DNA of 64,000 bases from Cucumis sativus. Its lineage: Eukaryota > Streptophyta > Magnoliopsida > Cucurbitales > Cucurbitaceae. Shown here one piece after another: positions 22,601 to 36,937 of the stretch; within the stretch, counting starts at the first letter, position 1, and each line of letters starts with the position of its first letter. Where the stretch lies: contig NC_026657.2 in NCBI RefSeq assembly GCF_000004075.3, forward strand, positions 27,932,408 through 27,996,407, written 5' to 3'. The position numbers were made by a program, and so were the translations under genes. The notes below the pieces were generated by a model. The model was given only the letters and a program-made list of their open reading frames with translations, was not told the origin of the DNA and searched no databases.

Positions 22601-25600
22601 TGTTCTTCTACTTTACTTCGTGTTTCTTTTAACAGGATTTATGCACATTTCACCCATTACAATATATTCTCTTGAGTTTATTTTTGCAATTTTGATAGAT
22701 AAGTTTTTGTAACTTTTGTGTGTTTTTTTTATTCTTGCATTTCAATGCATTTACTTTAACAAAATAAATTAACTACGAGACATAAACATATGAATGAATG
22801 TTAATTGTCATTAAAAATAAAAATGAATGAAAAACAATTTATAACTAAGGTTGATATTTAACATAGTTTTCTTTTTGTATTGGTATTTTAAAACAATCTA
22901 AAAAGTTGATGCAAAAATTAGTTGATTGATGGATGGTACGAATTCAATAAAAAAAATTAATGATAAGATGTATACAAACCAATGATTAATACATGAAAGG
23001 AAATGAATTGAATTATTTTGGTATGAAATAATAGTGAATTAAGGAGAAGGGAAAATATTGAGGGAAATTAAGTAACATAGAAGACTAATAATTGAAAGAG
23101 ATGGATGAGGGTAAAGTCAAATATGATATGAATGATTGACAATTTCCAACCCAATCCTCTGGGGTCCCTTTGAGCCTACAAGGCTCCAGCTGTTTGCTTT
23201 GCCAAAACTCTAAAACTTGTGATGTGTTTGGCTCTTCCCTTCTATTATTCCATTCCATTGCCCCAAATCTTTTTGTACTACATTTTTCTTTTTCAATGAA
23301 AAAAAAAAAATACTTCTCCAATTGTACAATTTTTCTTCTTTAAAAAAGAGAAAATTCTGATTGACTCTACATTAAATAAAAATTCAAATTTATTTAAAAT
23401 ATATACCTAGTAAAGTTTTGTTAGCATATGTGGTAAACTATTAAAGAATTTGACGATCAATTCATCATGTTATTTCTTAAACTTTCCAATGAAAACAAAT
23501 TCAAATCTCAACTTTTAAGAACAATTTAAAAACTAAACTCAAAATTATAGATGAAGAGTGTATTTTATCAAAAACAAAATAAAGCTGATTCATATATCAT
23601 TGTCTTTTTTTTTGTTATTTCTTGACTCATAGTTACATTACTTTATGTGAAAGCCTAGAATAGACCTAATAATAGAAGAGCATTTTTTTTTCAAGACTCA
23701 GACCACATAATTTTTTTAAGAACTATAATTCTCTTTTGGCAAATAGTATTGTATAAACATTAAGTGTGTATTTTTTTTTCATTACTTTCCCAGCAAAAGT
23801 CTTAAATTTATGACAACAAATGTTTAGTGTTGGAATTATTAGTTGAAATAATTAATTTTCTAAATAAGTATATACGGACAAAAACAATAAGTATGGTTAC
23901 AAGTATAACAATTAGACTCAATACATGAGTTAAAGTAGTCAAAGATACAACCTCAACCACATACGGTAAGTTCGGACAAATTAGAATTATAACTATAACA
24001 AACAAAGATGACTTCATTGTAATCAAACTCCACGATCACGAGGAGGAAAAGGAGCCCCTCTTCTAAACCTATCAACCATATTCGTTGACCCCTTAATCAA
24101 CAAGATCACTTCAACTTATATTTTACTCATTTGTTAGACTTTCACAAGGCACCCCATAAAAACTAATCCCACTATTTCCCCCTCCACTCTCCCTTTCAAT
24201 TCCTCATATAATGGTAACTTGGGTCCACACTCGATCAAATTAAAGATTAAAATAGAAAAAAAAATACTATAATTATTATGAATTTAGTGAATTTAGTTTT
24301 AAATAAAACAATATGGACCAAAATATTTTAAAATATAACAAAATGTTATTATTTGTTATCGGTATACGTATTTTCAGCTTAAAACAAATTTTCCATATCA
24401 ACTGCACATATATGATATATATATATATAATATGTTCAAATGGGCTGCTACAAATATACTATAATAATTTAAAAATAGTTGTTAGTTAAATAATAATATA
24501 TGATTTATGAAGGGGTTTTGAAAGTGATGGGAAATAATACTTTAGTTAGTGCAAAATTCATTTGATTGGTGACTAAGTCCAAAATAAAAGTTCCCAAAGT
24601 TTGAAGCATTAAACCAAACCCATAGAAGAAATTGATTTTATTTTGAAAAGGACTTCTAATTTTCTTCTATTTGGAAGCCATGTGTTGTTGTTCTATTTGA
24701 AATAGTTGCCATTTGTGGACTTCATTGCTTGCTTCTTCCATTCATCTATCTAATTATTACATTATCTTTATATACAACATCTATTTCTTAAAAAATAAAT
24801 ACATTTTTGTTTTCCATCTTTCAAATTTAAGTTCCTAACTTCTAACTTTGCCTACATTTCCTATTTGGTACCTCAACTTTAAGAAATATCTTTTAAATCC
24901 TTAAACCTTTGATTTTATATTTTTCAATTTTCTATCTAATAAACCTTTGATAAATCTAAATTTTAAAATATTTTTTATTTTATTGGATATAAATTTGAGT
25001 TTTCAAATCTGTAAATTTTGGAAGTTTTAAATGTTTAAGTCTACTTTGTAATTATTTTGTTTTTAACTTTAGTTTTTCAAAGTTAACTTGATAAACATTA
25101 CTTTCATTTTTAATTTTTTTTGTTTGCTATTGACATTTTACCATTGACTTAAAAATCATGTCATAATTTTAAAACTAAAAAATAGCTTAAAATTTTTTTT
25201 GTGTGTTTTAGATTTGAATAGAAATTCAAACTATTTTATTTAATAAATATACAAATAATCACATCAATTTCTAATGTATTAATTGATTTGAGAGAAAAAA
25301 ATTACCAAAACGATTTTTTTTTTTGTTGTAAATTTGAAAATATATGGAGTAAATAAATCATCTAAAATCTATAATTTTAACTTTATGGTTTGGGTGAGTT
25401 TTTATGATTTTAAAATTTTAAGTGGATGATTATGGTTTAGTATAATTTATATTCAATGTCCATTGGTTTAGTGGTTGTTATTTCTATTACCCAATTCAAA
25501 TAAAATTATTTTTTTGTTAATTTATCATCATTAACAAAATTAATCAATAAATTTCACATTAGGGGAATTACTTTGAATAGCAAAAGAGGAAATTATTTAT

Positions 25601-27685
25601 CAAATATAACAAAACAAAAAAAAAGTTAGATGCACCCTAGGGAGTTCAAATTAGATTTTACAAAAATAGTATTTTTCATTTTGATTTATCATATTATTAT
25701 TTAGTTGATTTATCTTTTTCGAAATTTCCTCTAATATTTTTTCTAATTTTTTAATAGATATATCACACACGCATGACATCATCTTATATTAGACTTAAAT
25801 AATTCTTTTTTATTATTATTGTTGTTCAAAAATGGAATTTAGGTGATCTTCCTCAACTATTTCATTACTCATTAATTTATTAATATTGCAAGAGCTAGCT
25901 CCTCTCAAAATATAATTAAATATAAATAATAATAATTGAAGGAGGCTTAAAATTAAATTAATATCATTCATCTCGATACCAATCATACGCCAAACAAGTG
26001 AAAGTATACCAAAGAAGTTTACACATATTTTTAATATTTATCAATAGGCATAACACAAAATAATGATAGTGATCTACTCTTTTTTTTATTCGATTTAGTC
26101 ATCTAGAACGGATCGAACTACATCCACATGCTCTTATAACATATAAACAATTTGTTTGACCAACCATAAAAAAATAAAATTTAATTTATCGTTTCAAAAT
26201 AAAAATTTTAACTTGACGTTATATAATTATTCTTCATTTGTTTAATTATATGTTAATGGTTTATAAATAATTTTCTTAGTTCATATTCAATAAATAATTT
26301 CATAATATTTTTTTACTTGGAAGAATGGTTTCATTTTTTGTTTTTATGTCTTAAAACAAAAGTTTGGTGCACTTGTTTTTTTTAAAGCCAACTGAATTCA
26401 AAATTTAAATCAAATAGAAGTAAAATGATTTTTTCTTTTTCATTTTATACGGAATTACCTTCTTTATAAATTATATCAAACTTCTATAAATTAACTCTTA
26501 ATATGCGTTAATTCTCGTAGTTGTAATAAATATAATAATACAAATTTATACGTGTGTATATATCGATCACTACATTAATTTTAAAATTAAAATTTACAAA
26601 AAATTTATGTTTTAATTAACACCCAGTTATTTTGTTTCAGACGTTTGATCATAAAAATTTATAAATAAATTATATAAATTGCTGTTTTTTTTTTCTTTTC
26701 TAAAAAATGAATTATTTGTATCAACTATTTAGAGTGATAATTGGAAATTAAATTTTAGAAGTATGAGATTTTGCAAATCACTAGTATTAAAAACCATTTC
26801 CATTAGATATGAACATGATTTGTAAACTAATTAGGCAAATAATCAATTGTAACTTATCCTTAGAAATAAATATATAATGAAATGGGCAAAATTATTATGA
26901 TCATCATTAGTTTTATAATATTAACAATATAAAATTATACACATTCATTGTAACTCAACCCATTAGTAAATCGAAAAATGGAAAAATTAAATAGTTTTTT
27001 TCTAATATATAATCTCTCTTTCACCAATTGAAATATATAATTTTTAAAATGACGTATAGCATTGGAAACCTACAAAAGGCAATTAAATATATAAAGCAAG
27101 ATTAAATCATGTGATTGTATTTTGTTTTGAGCTATAAACATTATTATTCCTTATGGTTTTAATTAATACTTTTAATTTTCAATACATAAACACATATAGA
27201 GTTTCAATTATTTAAATAATAAAATCTATCGACTTTTTATTTGTTCACTTTTAATTTGCCGTCCATCTCATCATCATATATTTGTTACCTAGCAACTTAA
27301 TTATAATTACATAATTATTTTAAAATTTTACAAAGTTAGGGAAATAATGAAACTAATTAAATTGATGTGACATTGTTAATAAGACAAATATTTTTCAAAC
27401 TTAATTAATTTCATTTAAGAGATAATCAAAAGTAATCTAGAGGTTTTATCATTTTGAGTAATAATTAAATAGTTGAAAAATAATGGTCAAACCTTGATTC
27501 CATTTCCATTATTTTCATTTTTTACCCTTTCTTTTCCACATTATCTCTATGTGAAGAACAAAACAAAAACCCTCCAAACAAAATGAGTAATTAAAGAGTC
27601 AACTTTTAATGATTGGATTGTTTATTTCTTCATCCATCACTATTATTATTTTTAGTAGAATGATGGTAAATAATAACACTCTTAC

Positions 27686-27796
27686 AAATATTTACAAAAT
27701 ATAACAAAATTTTATATTCTATAAACGTTTTCTACGTTATTAGAAGTTATCTACCATTAATAGAATCTAAAATTTTGTTGTATTTTATAAATATTT
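27686..27796. mobile_element. Small MITE-like hairpin element
   Basis: Left arm 27686-27715 (AAATATTTACAAAATATAAC...) and right arm 27768-27796 (...TGTATTTTATAAATATTT) are near-perfect reverse complements over ~29 bases, with a ~52-base interior containing TCTACCATTAATAGAA. Similar TTTACAAAATATAACAAAA words occur at 25600 and 27850-27900, so it is a family, not a chance hairpin. It has no coding capacity and no clear target-site duplication. Confidence 0.6.
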
Positions 27797-28601
27797 TTAT
27801 ATATCTAATGTGTATTTTTAATACACACAATTATAAATAGACTATAAATTTTTAAGGACTATTTTAAAATATAGCAAAATTTATAAAAGATATATTTACC
27901 ACTAGTGTCTAAAATAGTTTTATCCTGATATAGTGATACTTTTTATTATATTTATAGATAGTTTAAAAAATTTATCTAATTATAAGTTGGGGTTGTGAGA
28001 GTGAATATGAAATTGAGTAATGATTGATGAATAAAAGAAGGTTCTTAATATTAATTTGTTAACAACTATTTAGTGATGAATCAAAAGTTGAATAATAATT
28101 AGGAAGGGATTTTATTGAGTTATTATTGGGTTGGTTGGAATGATATAATTCCACTTATATTACCAAACTTTGCAAATACATTATAACCACTTTAATTTTC
28201 TTTTCTTTTCTTTTCTTTTTTAAAAAATAGAATATTATTATAACCACTTACTTTTTAAAAATAAATAAATACAAATTTAATTAAGCTCTATGGTTATAAA
28301 TATAAAAATTTGGTGCTTCTCCTAATTAATGGTTGGTGTACTCAACCCAATAGCTGGCCTTCTCCTTTTGCCTCTTTCTTTAATATCAATTCATTGTTTT
28401 CATTTTTCTTTTCTTATGAATAATCTTTGTTTCCTTTTTTCATCTTTTCATTTTCCATGAACAACCAATTAATTCACTTTTTGTTAGCTATTTTAAGTTT
28501 TGGATTTAAATTTCTTACCCATAGTTTCTTGATTTTTCAATTTTCATCTAACTTCTTAATCCTGCCTAAAATCATCCAAAGCATTAACTCTAATCATATA
28601 C

Positions 28602-28602
<1 letters not shown>

Positions 28603-28640
<38 letters not shown>

Positions 28641-28657
28641 TATATATATATATATAT
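28603..28657. repeat. Compound microsatellite (ATA)n then (TA)n
   Basis: About thirteen ATA units are followed by about nine TA units without interruption. It is non-coding and a likely polymorphic marker. Confidence 0.9.
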
Positions 28658-31600
28658 GTCATATTAGATTATTAACTTCATTTGATTACCAAATTATTGA
28701 CCGAACTTTCGAGTATATAATTAAGTAAAAAAACGTCAATTACCATCCATAAAAAGTCAATGATTTGACTTTTCATCCCATATTTTTTAAAAAATACTTT
28801 TGGTTAATCAACTTTGGTATAAATAACAATTTAATCTATTAACTTTAATAAATAATAATTATTTAAAAAATATAACAAATTCTAAAATAATTTTTAACAA
28901 CCATACATATACAAAATTTAATAAAGGGTTTACGATTAAAATTAAGATTTTATTAACTATCCGAGTATTAGAATAAAAAGTGTTAACAAAGATTTAATAA
29001 CAAACAACCAAAGTTAAAATAGAATAATATAGGTAATTAAGTATTAACCACTATTTGGCAATGTGATTGCTGTTCTTTTGTTATAATTATTTGTTGTCAA
29101 ACTTTCAATGGCTTTAAATTATAATGAAAACAAAAGAATTAAGATAGGAAATTGGGTTATGATAATAACCCTATTGGTTTCTTGGGGAATCAGCATGGTA
29201 GTTGGATGGTTCATATCAAAGTGAGAAAAAAAAAATCAGTTGAACCACTCATGCTTGATTAAAGAAAGAAAAACACAACAAATTCAAATTAACAACTCCA
29301 TTGATTGTGATTTAGTGAAATTTCTTTGTGGTTATGGTGATGTAACATTCATTAATTTTAAGTAATTGTTGTTGCTGGACAAAAATTTCTTGAACAGTGG
29401 AATATGACATTATATCTCATTTGAGGATAATTAAAGATATATATTTTTTCCTTTTACATTATTAAAAATATAAAACTTAATTAATTGATCATCTATAACT
29501 AGTTTATTGCAAATTTTTTAAATTTAAAAATTATCAGTCATAACTCCGATTCTACTCTAAAAAAAGCAATTCCATTAATATTTTTTGTTATGATTTTCAT
29601 TTATTTTAGTTAGAGTTGAATAAGAATTCTTAGCCAATTTTTTTTAAAGAAAAATAATTTTTAATTTCTCTCCTTCTCACTGATTTTCTTTTCTTAAATG
29701 AACATCTCAATGGGACAAATTTTTTTATCATTAAAAAGGGTTTTCGGGAACAATACCTTGTGGGTAAGGAATGAAAAAAAACCCCCACATTTCATAGAGC
29801 AATTATTCAGAAGGAAGAAAATAAGAATGAATGCATCGAGACCATTTCTTTTTTAAACTTGGATAGAAAAGTTTAACATTCAATTTAATTGTGATGGTTC
29901 AAAACCTTACAAGTTAATTATGTTTATTTAACCATCTTAACAAAAATTAAAAATCATATAATAGTGGTGTAAACACTAATGAACATAAAGAAAGAATTGA
30001 TATAAATTATGAATTATCTATGATTTGCTTCATATATGGTATAAAAGCAACTTTAAAATTTTGAAAGCTCACGTACACTACTTAGTCTATGCCAAATTTA
30101 CAACTTTTTCGATTATTTTACAAAAAATAAAAATAAATCAAATTAATGGATATATATACTTTTTTTCCTCTCTCTCTCTCACTCTAAAACCATTCTCCCA
30201 TTCCTATCTCTAAAAAACAATAAGAGAAGAGGGAGCAAAGGATAGAATTACAATGATATGAACAAAAAAATTGAAAAGAAGAAGAAGAAAAAGAAAATAT
30301 GAAACCAATAATATAAAAACAATGGGGGTGTGAGAATTAGGGCCCTTGTGCATGAATGATGTTTGTTGAGATGATGGCTGTGTTTGTAAGATTCAATGAT
30401 TAATTAGAAACTACAAATCCTCATAATAATGCACATTATCCAATTAAACCTTACCCTAATTAATTGGTGTGTAGCAAAAGAAAACTCAACCTATATTATT
30501 TGAAATGTGATCTTATAAATGTACCCTAAAATTTTGTCCACATCACATGCAAAGCCATTTTGAAGTAATAAAAAAAAAAAACAATAATAATGTCAAAGTT
30601 CTTATGTGCTTTTGAGCCACAAATTATTTTTCAAAAGGAAGATTAAGAGATGAGCTTGGGGGTCATCCCCACGTGATGTCTACAAGGCCATTTTTGTTCA
30701 TCCATATCTAAAACTACATGGAAATTATGGGTTGAATTAGAATTTTAACTCTTGTTACTCGTAAAATTTAATATGATCAATATATTGGTGTGAGTGAAGT
30801 ATGGAGTCTATTGACCTCTTAATGGACATAGGCCAAATAAACCATAAGTCCAATAATAAAAACATTGAAAGTCATATTGAGAAGAGGCACCAAACACACA
30901 AGAAAAGTTCAACCAATGCCACTACTAAGTTAGGCGTGTGTGTGTTTTGATCATGAAATAGTGAAGAATGGATTACGTCCTAGCTCAACTTGACATATTA
31001 CAATCTAAACATTAACTCAAGTATGGGAGCGTTGTTGCACATAGCACTATATTTGTGTGAGTTATCGTTTTTATAGATTACATCAATTCCTTCTAAATAG
31101 TTTGCCTCGCTAAAAAGTTAACATAAACTTTTGACCAAAATCTCACCTCAACGATTATTTCTTTTTGGTATTCATAAAAGGACAATTTTCGCATAAAAAG
31201 TATTTGTTTGTAAATGCTAATAACTTCCTCCCATCATTTGTTTCTTTATAAGTTGTGTGTTTATTTATTTTATTTGTGTAAAATCTCGTTCAAATGAGAG
31301 AAAGAATGATGAATTTTGGAGGTTATGTTAATTTTTATAAATATAATTCAATATCAAAATATTTATGTTTCGTATAATAAAATAAAAAATTTATGAAATC
31401 GACTATTTTTTGTTTGTCTTTTCTTTTCATCTTTTTTTCTTCTGCAGTTTTTGGTACTGTCTTTTTCGATTTAAGATTGTGTATAAATATAAAATATTTT
31501 TTAATTTTTTCAAACGGTTATTTGGTTGTTCAAGATTGTGAAAAAAAATAGTTAGGATATTGAATATAACTAAATATAAATGTATATTTTGAAGATTGTT

Positions 31601-34600
31601 TGTATACATTTATATTTGGGCTATCCAAATTTAAACAACAAAATATAAACAATCGTAAACCAAAAATCTTGAAAAAGATATAAGTCACGATATTAGTTAA
31701 ACATATATATATATGATTGTTTCCTAAAGCCTCCTATTAGTGAGATATTCAATTTTTGTTTTATATAATTTTTGCTATAATTGTTATTGTTTTGTAGCTC
31801 CTCGTGTAACTATTAAGTAACATTGCATTTGTTTTCAAAATGTTATTGCTAACATCTCTTTTAGCTAGGCTCGTACGGTTTTGTTCCACAGTTTCAAGAC
31901 CAACAACAAAAAACGAAATCATACACAATACAACCACCACTAATTATAATCAATTATCACAATAATTTTGGTCAAATTGAACTTAATTCAACGATAATTG
32001 ATATGACTTTTCATCCTAAAGATCAGAGGTTTAATCTAAAAAAACATAATCAATAATCATCAAAGTTGTTTATCCTTTCAATCAAAATTTCTCTAAATTT
32101 AAGTTTCTCTATGACAATGAATGTATTGTTTTCTAAAGAATTTTGTGGCAGACATCGTTAAAATTTAAAAGAAGTGAATATCAATTTTTTTTATACAACA
32201 ACTAGAGAATAAGAACAAGAAATTAAAGGATTAAAATCTCTCTCATTTTTAGAATGGAAGCCATACCAATTACCACTTAGTTAAGTTTCATAATTATTTA
32301 CCCAAACTAATAACTTACCTGTTAATGTATAATATGTTGCACATTACCAAATAAAATATAAATGGATAGATCACAACTATAAAAAGGCACTAATAATTGT
32401 GTGTTGTCTAAAGGTAATTAAGAAAGACACTTGATTCGTAGGCTGGCTTTGAAAGGTCAATTTTTTATTAGGGATGATAGGTTAAATCATGTCACAAAAC
32501 TAACATGTTATCTTTGTGCCCAAAGTTTTTGTTTGCTAATTAAGATAAGAAAATTAAGGAAACAAATCTATGGAGAAATTAATTAAATTGAAATAATAAT
32601 CCAATCAAAGTTAATTAATTAATTACTACATTTTTTTACAATATAAGAAGTGAAGTAGTACCAATTAATTCATATCCATTGAACTATATACAATGGATGA
32701 TACAAAATGTTATAATTTGGGTGTTTTAATTGAAACCCCACTTGAATCCTACAAGGTAGGCAAACAATAAAATTCCTTTTATTTTTTTTTAAATTTATTT
32801 TTTCCTTTTTTGTGGCTAGAATAATTTATTGCTTAGTTATTTCATGCATAGTTTGTAGGTAGCTGAATTAATAGCAAATCATAAGCCACAACTGTATTGA
32901 ACTATTTTCTGTGATAGCAAAAGAAAGCAAAGAAAAAGAACATGCTATGTGGGTCAATTTTGTTGGGCACTTTTGGTTACATGAAGGGCACAATTTTTGG
33001 GGCTAAAATTACCATCAAACCCAAATTCTTTCCCCATTCAAATTATATGTATTTTTGTACTCATTCATCTCCAACTTCAAGGTCAAGGGCAAAAGAGGTC
33101 AATTATCCAAACAAAAGGATATATGCTATTCAACTATTCTCATTCTTCAAAAGTGAAAAATGGATATATTATATCGAAAGTGACTCATAGCATTAGAAGA
33201 AAAACACATTATCAATAATTATAACGACAATTCACATATCATATTCTTCTTCTTTTTTCTTTTACGTAAAAATTATACCTTACTAAGATATATACTAATT
33301 CAATTAAAACGAACAAACATAGTGTAATAAATATTACGATGAATTATTGATAAATGTGATGGAATTATTGTATGATTTGAGAGGATAGGAAAAAAGGGGC
33401 AATGAGAAATGAGAAAGGTTGAAATTTTTGTGAGGAAACAAACAGAAAATGCTATGAATTTGGGAAGCAAATGAGAAGAAACCATGTTTGTATCATGTGA
33501 GGATTGTCCCCCTTTGCCATGTGCATTTATTTTGCTCAAGTCAGCCTCAATTTCTCACCTTTTTTTCTTCATGAAAAAACTATAATATAAAAATGACTTT
33601 TTAACTTTGATTTGTCATAAAAACAAAGTTCACTTTAAAATGGTAAAAAGGAAAAGAAAGAAAAAAAGGGGCATTGAGTTTTCTATTTGTTTTTGTTGGT
33701 TTCTCATTTGTCTTACCTCTGCTTAGTATCCACCAAAGTTTTTGTTTCTTTTTACCTTTTCTTTCTTTTCTTTTCATTTTATAGTTCCTTCCAAATTTGT
33801 TTCAACTTTTTCAATTTTATGATCCTATCAAAATTTTATTCAAAATAATCATTATTTAATCACATAATAAATTGTTCTTGCCCATTATTGACTTTAATAA
33901 ACTTTCACATCTACCGATTAAACAGGCGTATTCAAAAGTCATACTATTCATTTATTAAATCATTACAAGTGTATTTGACGGTAATATCTAAAAAATTGTT
34001 GTTTTTAAAAAAAGATATATGTTAAAATAGACATTTTGAAAAAGCTTGAGAATAAAGTAATTTAACCACCAAATGAAGATATTGTATGGTAAATGTCTAA
34101 CCATCACAATCTATATTAAAAGGTTGTTTTTATTTTTTGTGAAAATTTCTATTACTCAATTATGTCTCAAATCGTGATTGAAAAAGAGATTATTTCAAAA
34201 CATAATTGATAATAATTGAATCATAATAATGCTTTTATAAATATTATCTTGCATATTTAAATATCTTTCTATCAACTAATTCAAATTATATATGTGTTGA
34301 TGTTAAAATTTAGGTAAGAAAAAGATACACGACTTTCACTTAACATCAGTATTAAATTTGTTTGTAGAGAGAAAAATGTGATTTATAAAAAGAAAATGTA
34401 TATACCCATATGGAGTATACTAAATACACTATGTGTGAAAGTTAAAATGTTTGAGAGTAAATTGGAGTTATAAAAATTAGTATAAGTTGTAAAGTTAATA
34501 TGCGATTTTGTCATATAGGAGCATGTTGGATAAATCCGGTCTCAACTTTAGTAGCCAAGGATGAGTTGACCTGAAGACCCGACTAGCCATCCATATGTTA

Positions 34601-34602
34601 GT

Positions 34603-34712
34603 TGGGTTCGTTAGGTGGAGAAGGGTGGGTTAGCCCAAATGTGCAACTACCTTCTCTTGGGTTCTTTGGGTGGAGAAGATTGGGTTAGCCCAAATGCTCA
34701 ACTCCCTTTCCT
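34603..34712. repeat. Two tandem ~55-base imperfect repeats
   Basis: Units at 34603 and 34658 share TGGGTT.., GGTGGAGAAG and TGGGTTAGCCCAAATG. They differ at about eight positions. The flanks (34530-34600) are of similar non-AT-rich composition, suggesting a fragment of a longer, unidentified element. Confidence 0.7.
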
Positions 34713-36664
34713 TAATTAGCCTATTCATTATGTCTTACCCTAGATTAGACTTCCTTTCTCTCTTAGTGAAATTATTCTTTCCATCCAAAATTACGTATAG
34801 TGTGTTTGTTATAACAAGTAGGATGTGTTGTTACATAGCCACTGAGAAATCATATTTACTTAATACATGGTAGACTAATTATGTTTGCTTGACACATGGT
34901 GGACATGAATAGATAATAGATATCTATATTTTATATTAATCTGGATAATGTGGTCAAATTTATATGTAAGTTCAAAACTATGTTGTAATTGTTAATTTAA
35001 AAGACAAATAATGTGGTAATTGTTTTTTGAAAATTAGAGAAGAGAGAATACTAGTCATGGGCCGTGGGCTTAAGGAGGAAGTGAGTACTAATGGGCCAGA
35101 AGATTTATGAGATTTGCCAAAATTTAAAATTATAGGCAAAGCACTTTGTGAGCATATATGTGTGTGCGTGGGTATCCCTCTAGGTAGCCTTCGGTTCGTC
35201 CCCTTGTACTATTCGAACTTGGTAGTAGCCTGACCCATTAAAATGATATTCTTCTCTCTTATTGTATTATCAAGTAGTCAAAGAAATCGGTTACGAGGAC
35301 ACTATCAAATTGTATGCTCATAAACTTAGTCATCTCAACCGAAAGAAAGCTTCAACTTATGTGAAAAAACGTAATGGTATTTTCAACAAATAACTTAAAA
35401 TCACGTTTTCGAATAATTTATAATCCTAATTTTCACTAAAAAAGTACAAAAAATTATTTTCTAATAATAGATGTTCTAAGATGATTTTAGCCCTAAGTGA
35501 GTAAGGCAACCTCTACATGCTTTTTTTGTTGTAGAAGACCTAACATTAAGCTATGTGGGTAGAATGCACACCTAAGGGTCTCCTAAAGTTCTTATGTCCA
35601 ATTGTAGTACAAAATCTCGATTATAGCATACCTATGTCAAACATGAATACTATCGTAACCAACAAGCAAAATATTTGATAAAGAGACTCAAACTTGTAGT
35701 CTATTTTGGTCTATTGTAGTATCTCGTAGATAGAGAATGATATTTTGTTGTACTTTTTAAAAATATTTTAATTTATTTTATTATATATATTTGAAAATGA
35801 CTTCTTTTTTTAATTAATTTTTTATGGACAAAGATATCCACGTTGATATAAATGTTACTGTAGGTATTTAAAATAAAATCAACAAAAAATCTAATAAAAC
35901 TTGCTCACCTAATTTTAACTGGACTGTATTTTAAGACAGAAAAAAAATATTGAAAAATCAATAACTATTTAAAAATGCATTTAAAGAAATGAAGAAACAC
36001 TTTAAACTAAATTTTTAGAAAATGAGATTTTAAACAAAATTATGTATATAAATAGATGTAAGAAACATCTCACCAATGTATAAATGTTTAAACTTCAAAC
36101 TTATTTTAAATGTTTAAATTTTAAGTTCATTTTTTAAGAAACTGTTGGAAAGAAAATGTATTTTGAGAAACATTTTTCAAACACTCTAAGTTCAACTTTT
36201 AAGCTTTCTTTAGTTAATTCTTTCGTTATTGTTTCTTTTCTTTTTTGGGAGGTTGTGCTTGGTTTTTTCTCCATTTTTCTTTTGACCTCGTTTTCATATT
36301 TCTTCAATAATAAAAAAAATAGTTAAGACTTAGATAAATTAAAGAAAACAAAAGAAGTATTCAATAAATTCAATTTCACTTGATTTTTTGAAAACATCAA
36401 ACAAAGATAAACATAAGTCGAAGAGGTGTTTACAAATTTAATTTTTTTTAAAAATAATGTTCAAATCTTTACAAAAAAAAAAAAAAAAAAAAAACTCAAA
36501 TTGATGAATATACTTAGATTCTAGGTTTATTTCCTTTTTTTTTTTTAAAAAAAAGTCTTCAATATTTCTAAAATTTTTGAATTTTGTTAAAAAGCTTATT
36601 AAATAAATTTAATGAGGAAGAACTTGAAATTTAACCAAAATTATAATAGCCCACCAGATTGCTT

Positions 36665-36800
36665 ACAACGGCTCCCTCCTATTACGGAGGCTCAAAAGAG
36701 AGTAACATTTCTATCGCATTTATAATAGCCTGAGGAAAATGGAAGGGAAGGGTATATTAGTCAGAGTGTATTTGAACGGCTAAATCAAATATAGCCGTTA
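36665..36800 (+). promoter_or_regulatory. Cluster of MSA-like (AACGG) elements upstream of CDC20
   Basis: Three AACGG cores lie 400-540 bases before the CDC20 start codon: ACAACGGCTCC (36665-36675), TGAACGGCTAAA (36773-36784) and, on the other strand, TAGCCGTTA (36792-36800). The last two form a perfect inverted pair, AACGGCTA and TAGCCGTT, eight bases apart. MSA elements (YCYAACGGYYA) are bound by MYB3R factors and give G2/M expression to plant CDC20, cyclin B and KNOLLE genes. The matches to the full consensus are partial, so binding is inference. Confidence 0.65.
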
Positions 36801-36916
36801 CTAGTTTCCATATACAGCGAATTTTATGTTTTTTTTTCCTTTTCTTTTCGCTTTATTTTATCTTACAGTCGCAATTATATAATCTCACGATTACGAACGA
36901 TCACAATCACGATTCA

Positions 36917-36937
36917 TCTCTCTCTCTCTCTCTCTCT
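36917..36937 (+). repeat. (TC)n tract in the probable CDC20 5' UTR
   Basis: An uninterrupted TC run is followed by GATCTCTCTGC. CT-rich tracts like this are common around plant transcription starts; the start site itself is not visible. Confidence 0.7.

Larger units (their letters stand above)
19604..36660. other. About 17 kb without a supported gene
   Basis: The first ~150 bases are the fucosyltransferase 5' flank. Beyond that the stretch is AT-rich with long A and T runs, short (TA)n tracts (near 19985, 20875, 24417) and a (ATA)n/(TA)n microsatellite. It also holds a MITE-like hairpin, a 55-base direct repeat, and moderately complex islands at about 21.85-22.08, 23.1-23.3, 30.6-31.0, 32.9-33.2, 33.3-33.55 and 34.5-35.25 kb. 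Every open frame is under ~85 codons and none shows a domain or supported splicing. No tRNA, rRNA or convincing microRNA hairpin was recognised. Confidence 0.55.

Noticed and set aside
28427-28675. Open frame ending in a poly-asparagine tract
   Set aside because: The asparagines come from the (ATA)n microsatellite; the rest is AT-rich sequence without a domain.
34552-34573. Sequence TAGCCAAGGATGAGTTGACC similar to miR169
   Set aside because: It differs from known miR169 by a substitution and an inserted base, and no complementary star arm that would form a miR169-type hairpin was found within a few hundred bases.
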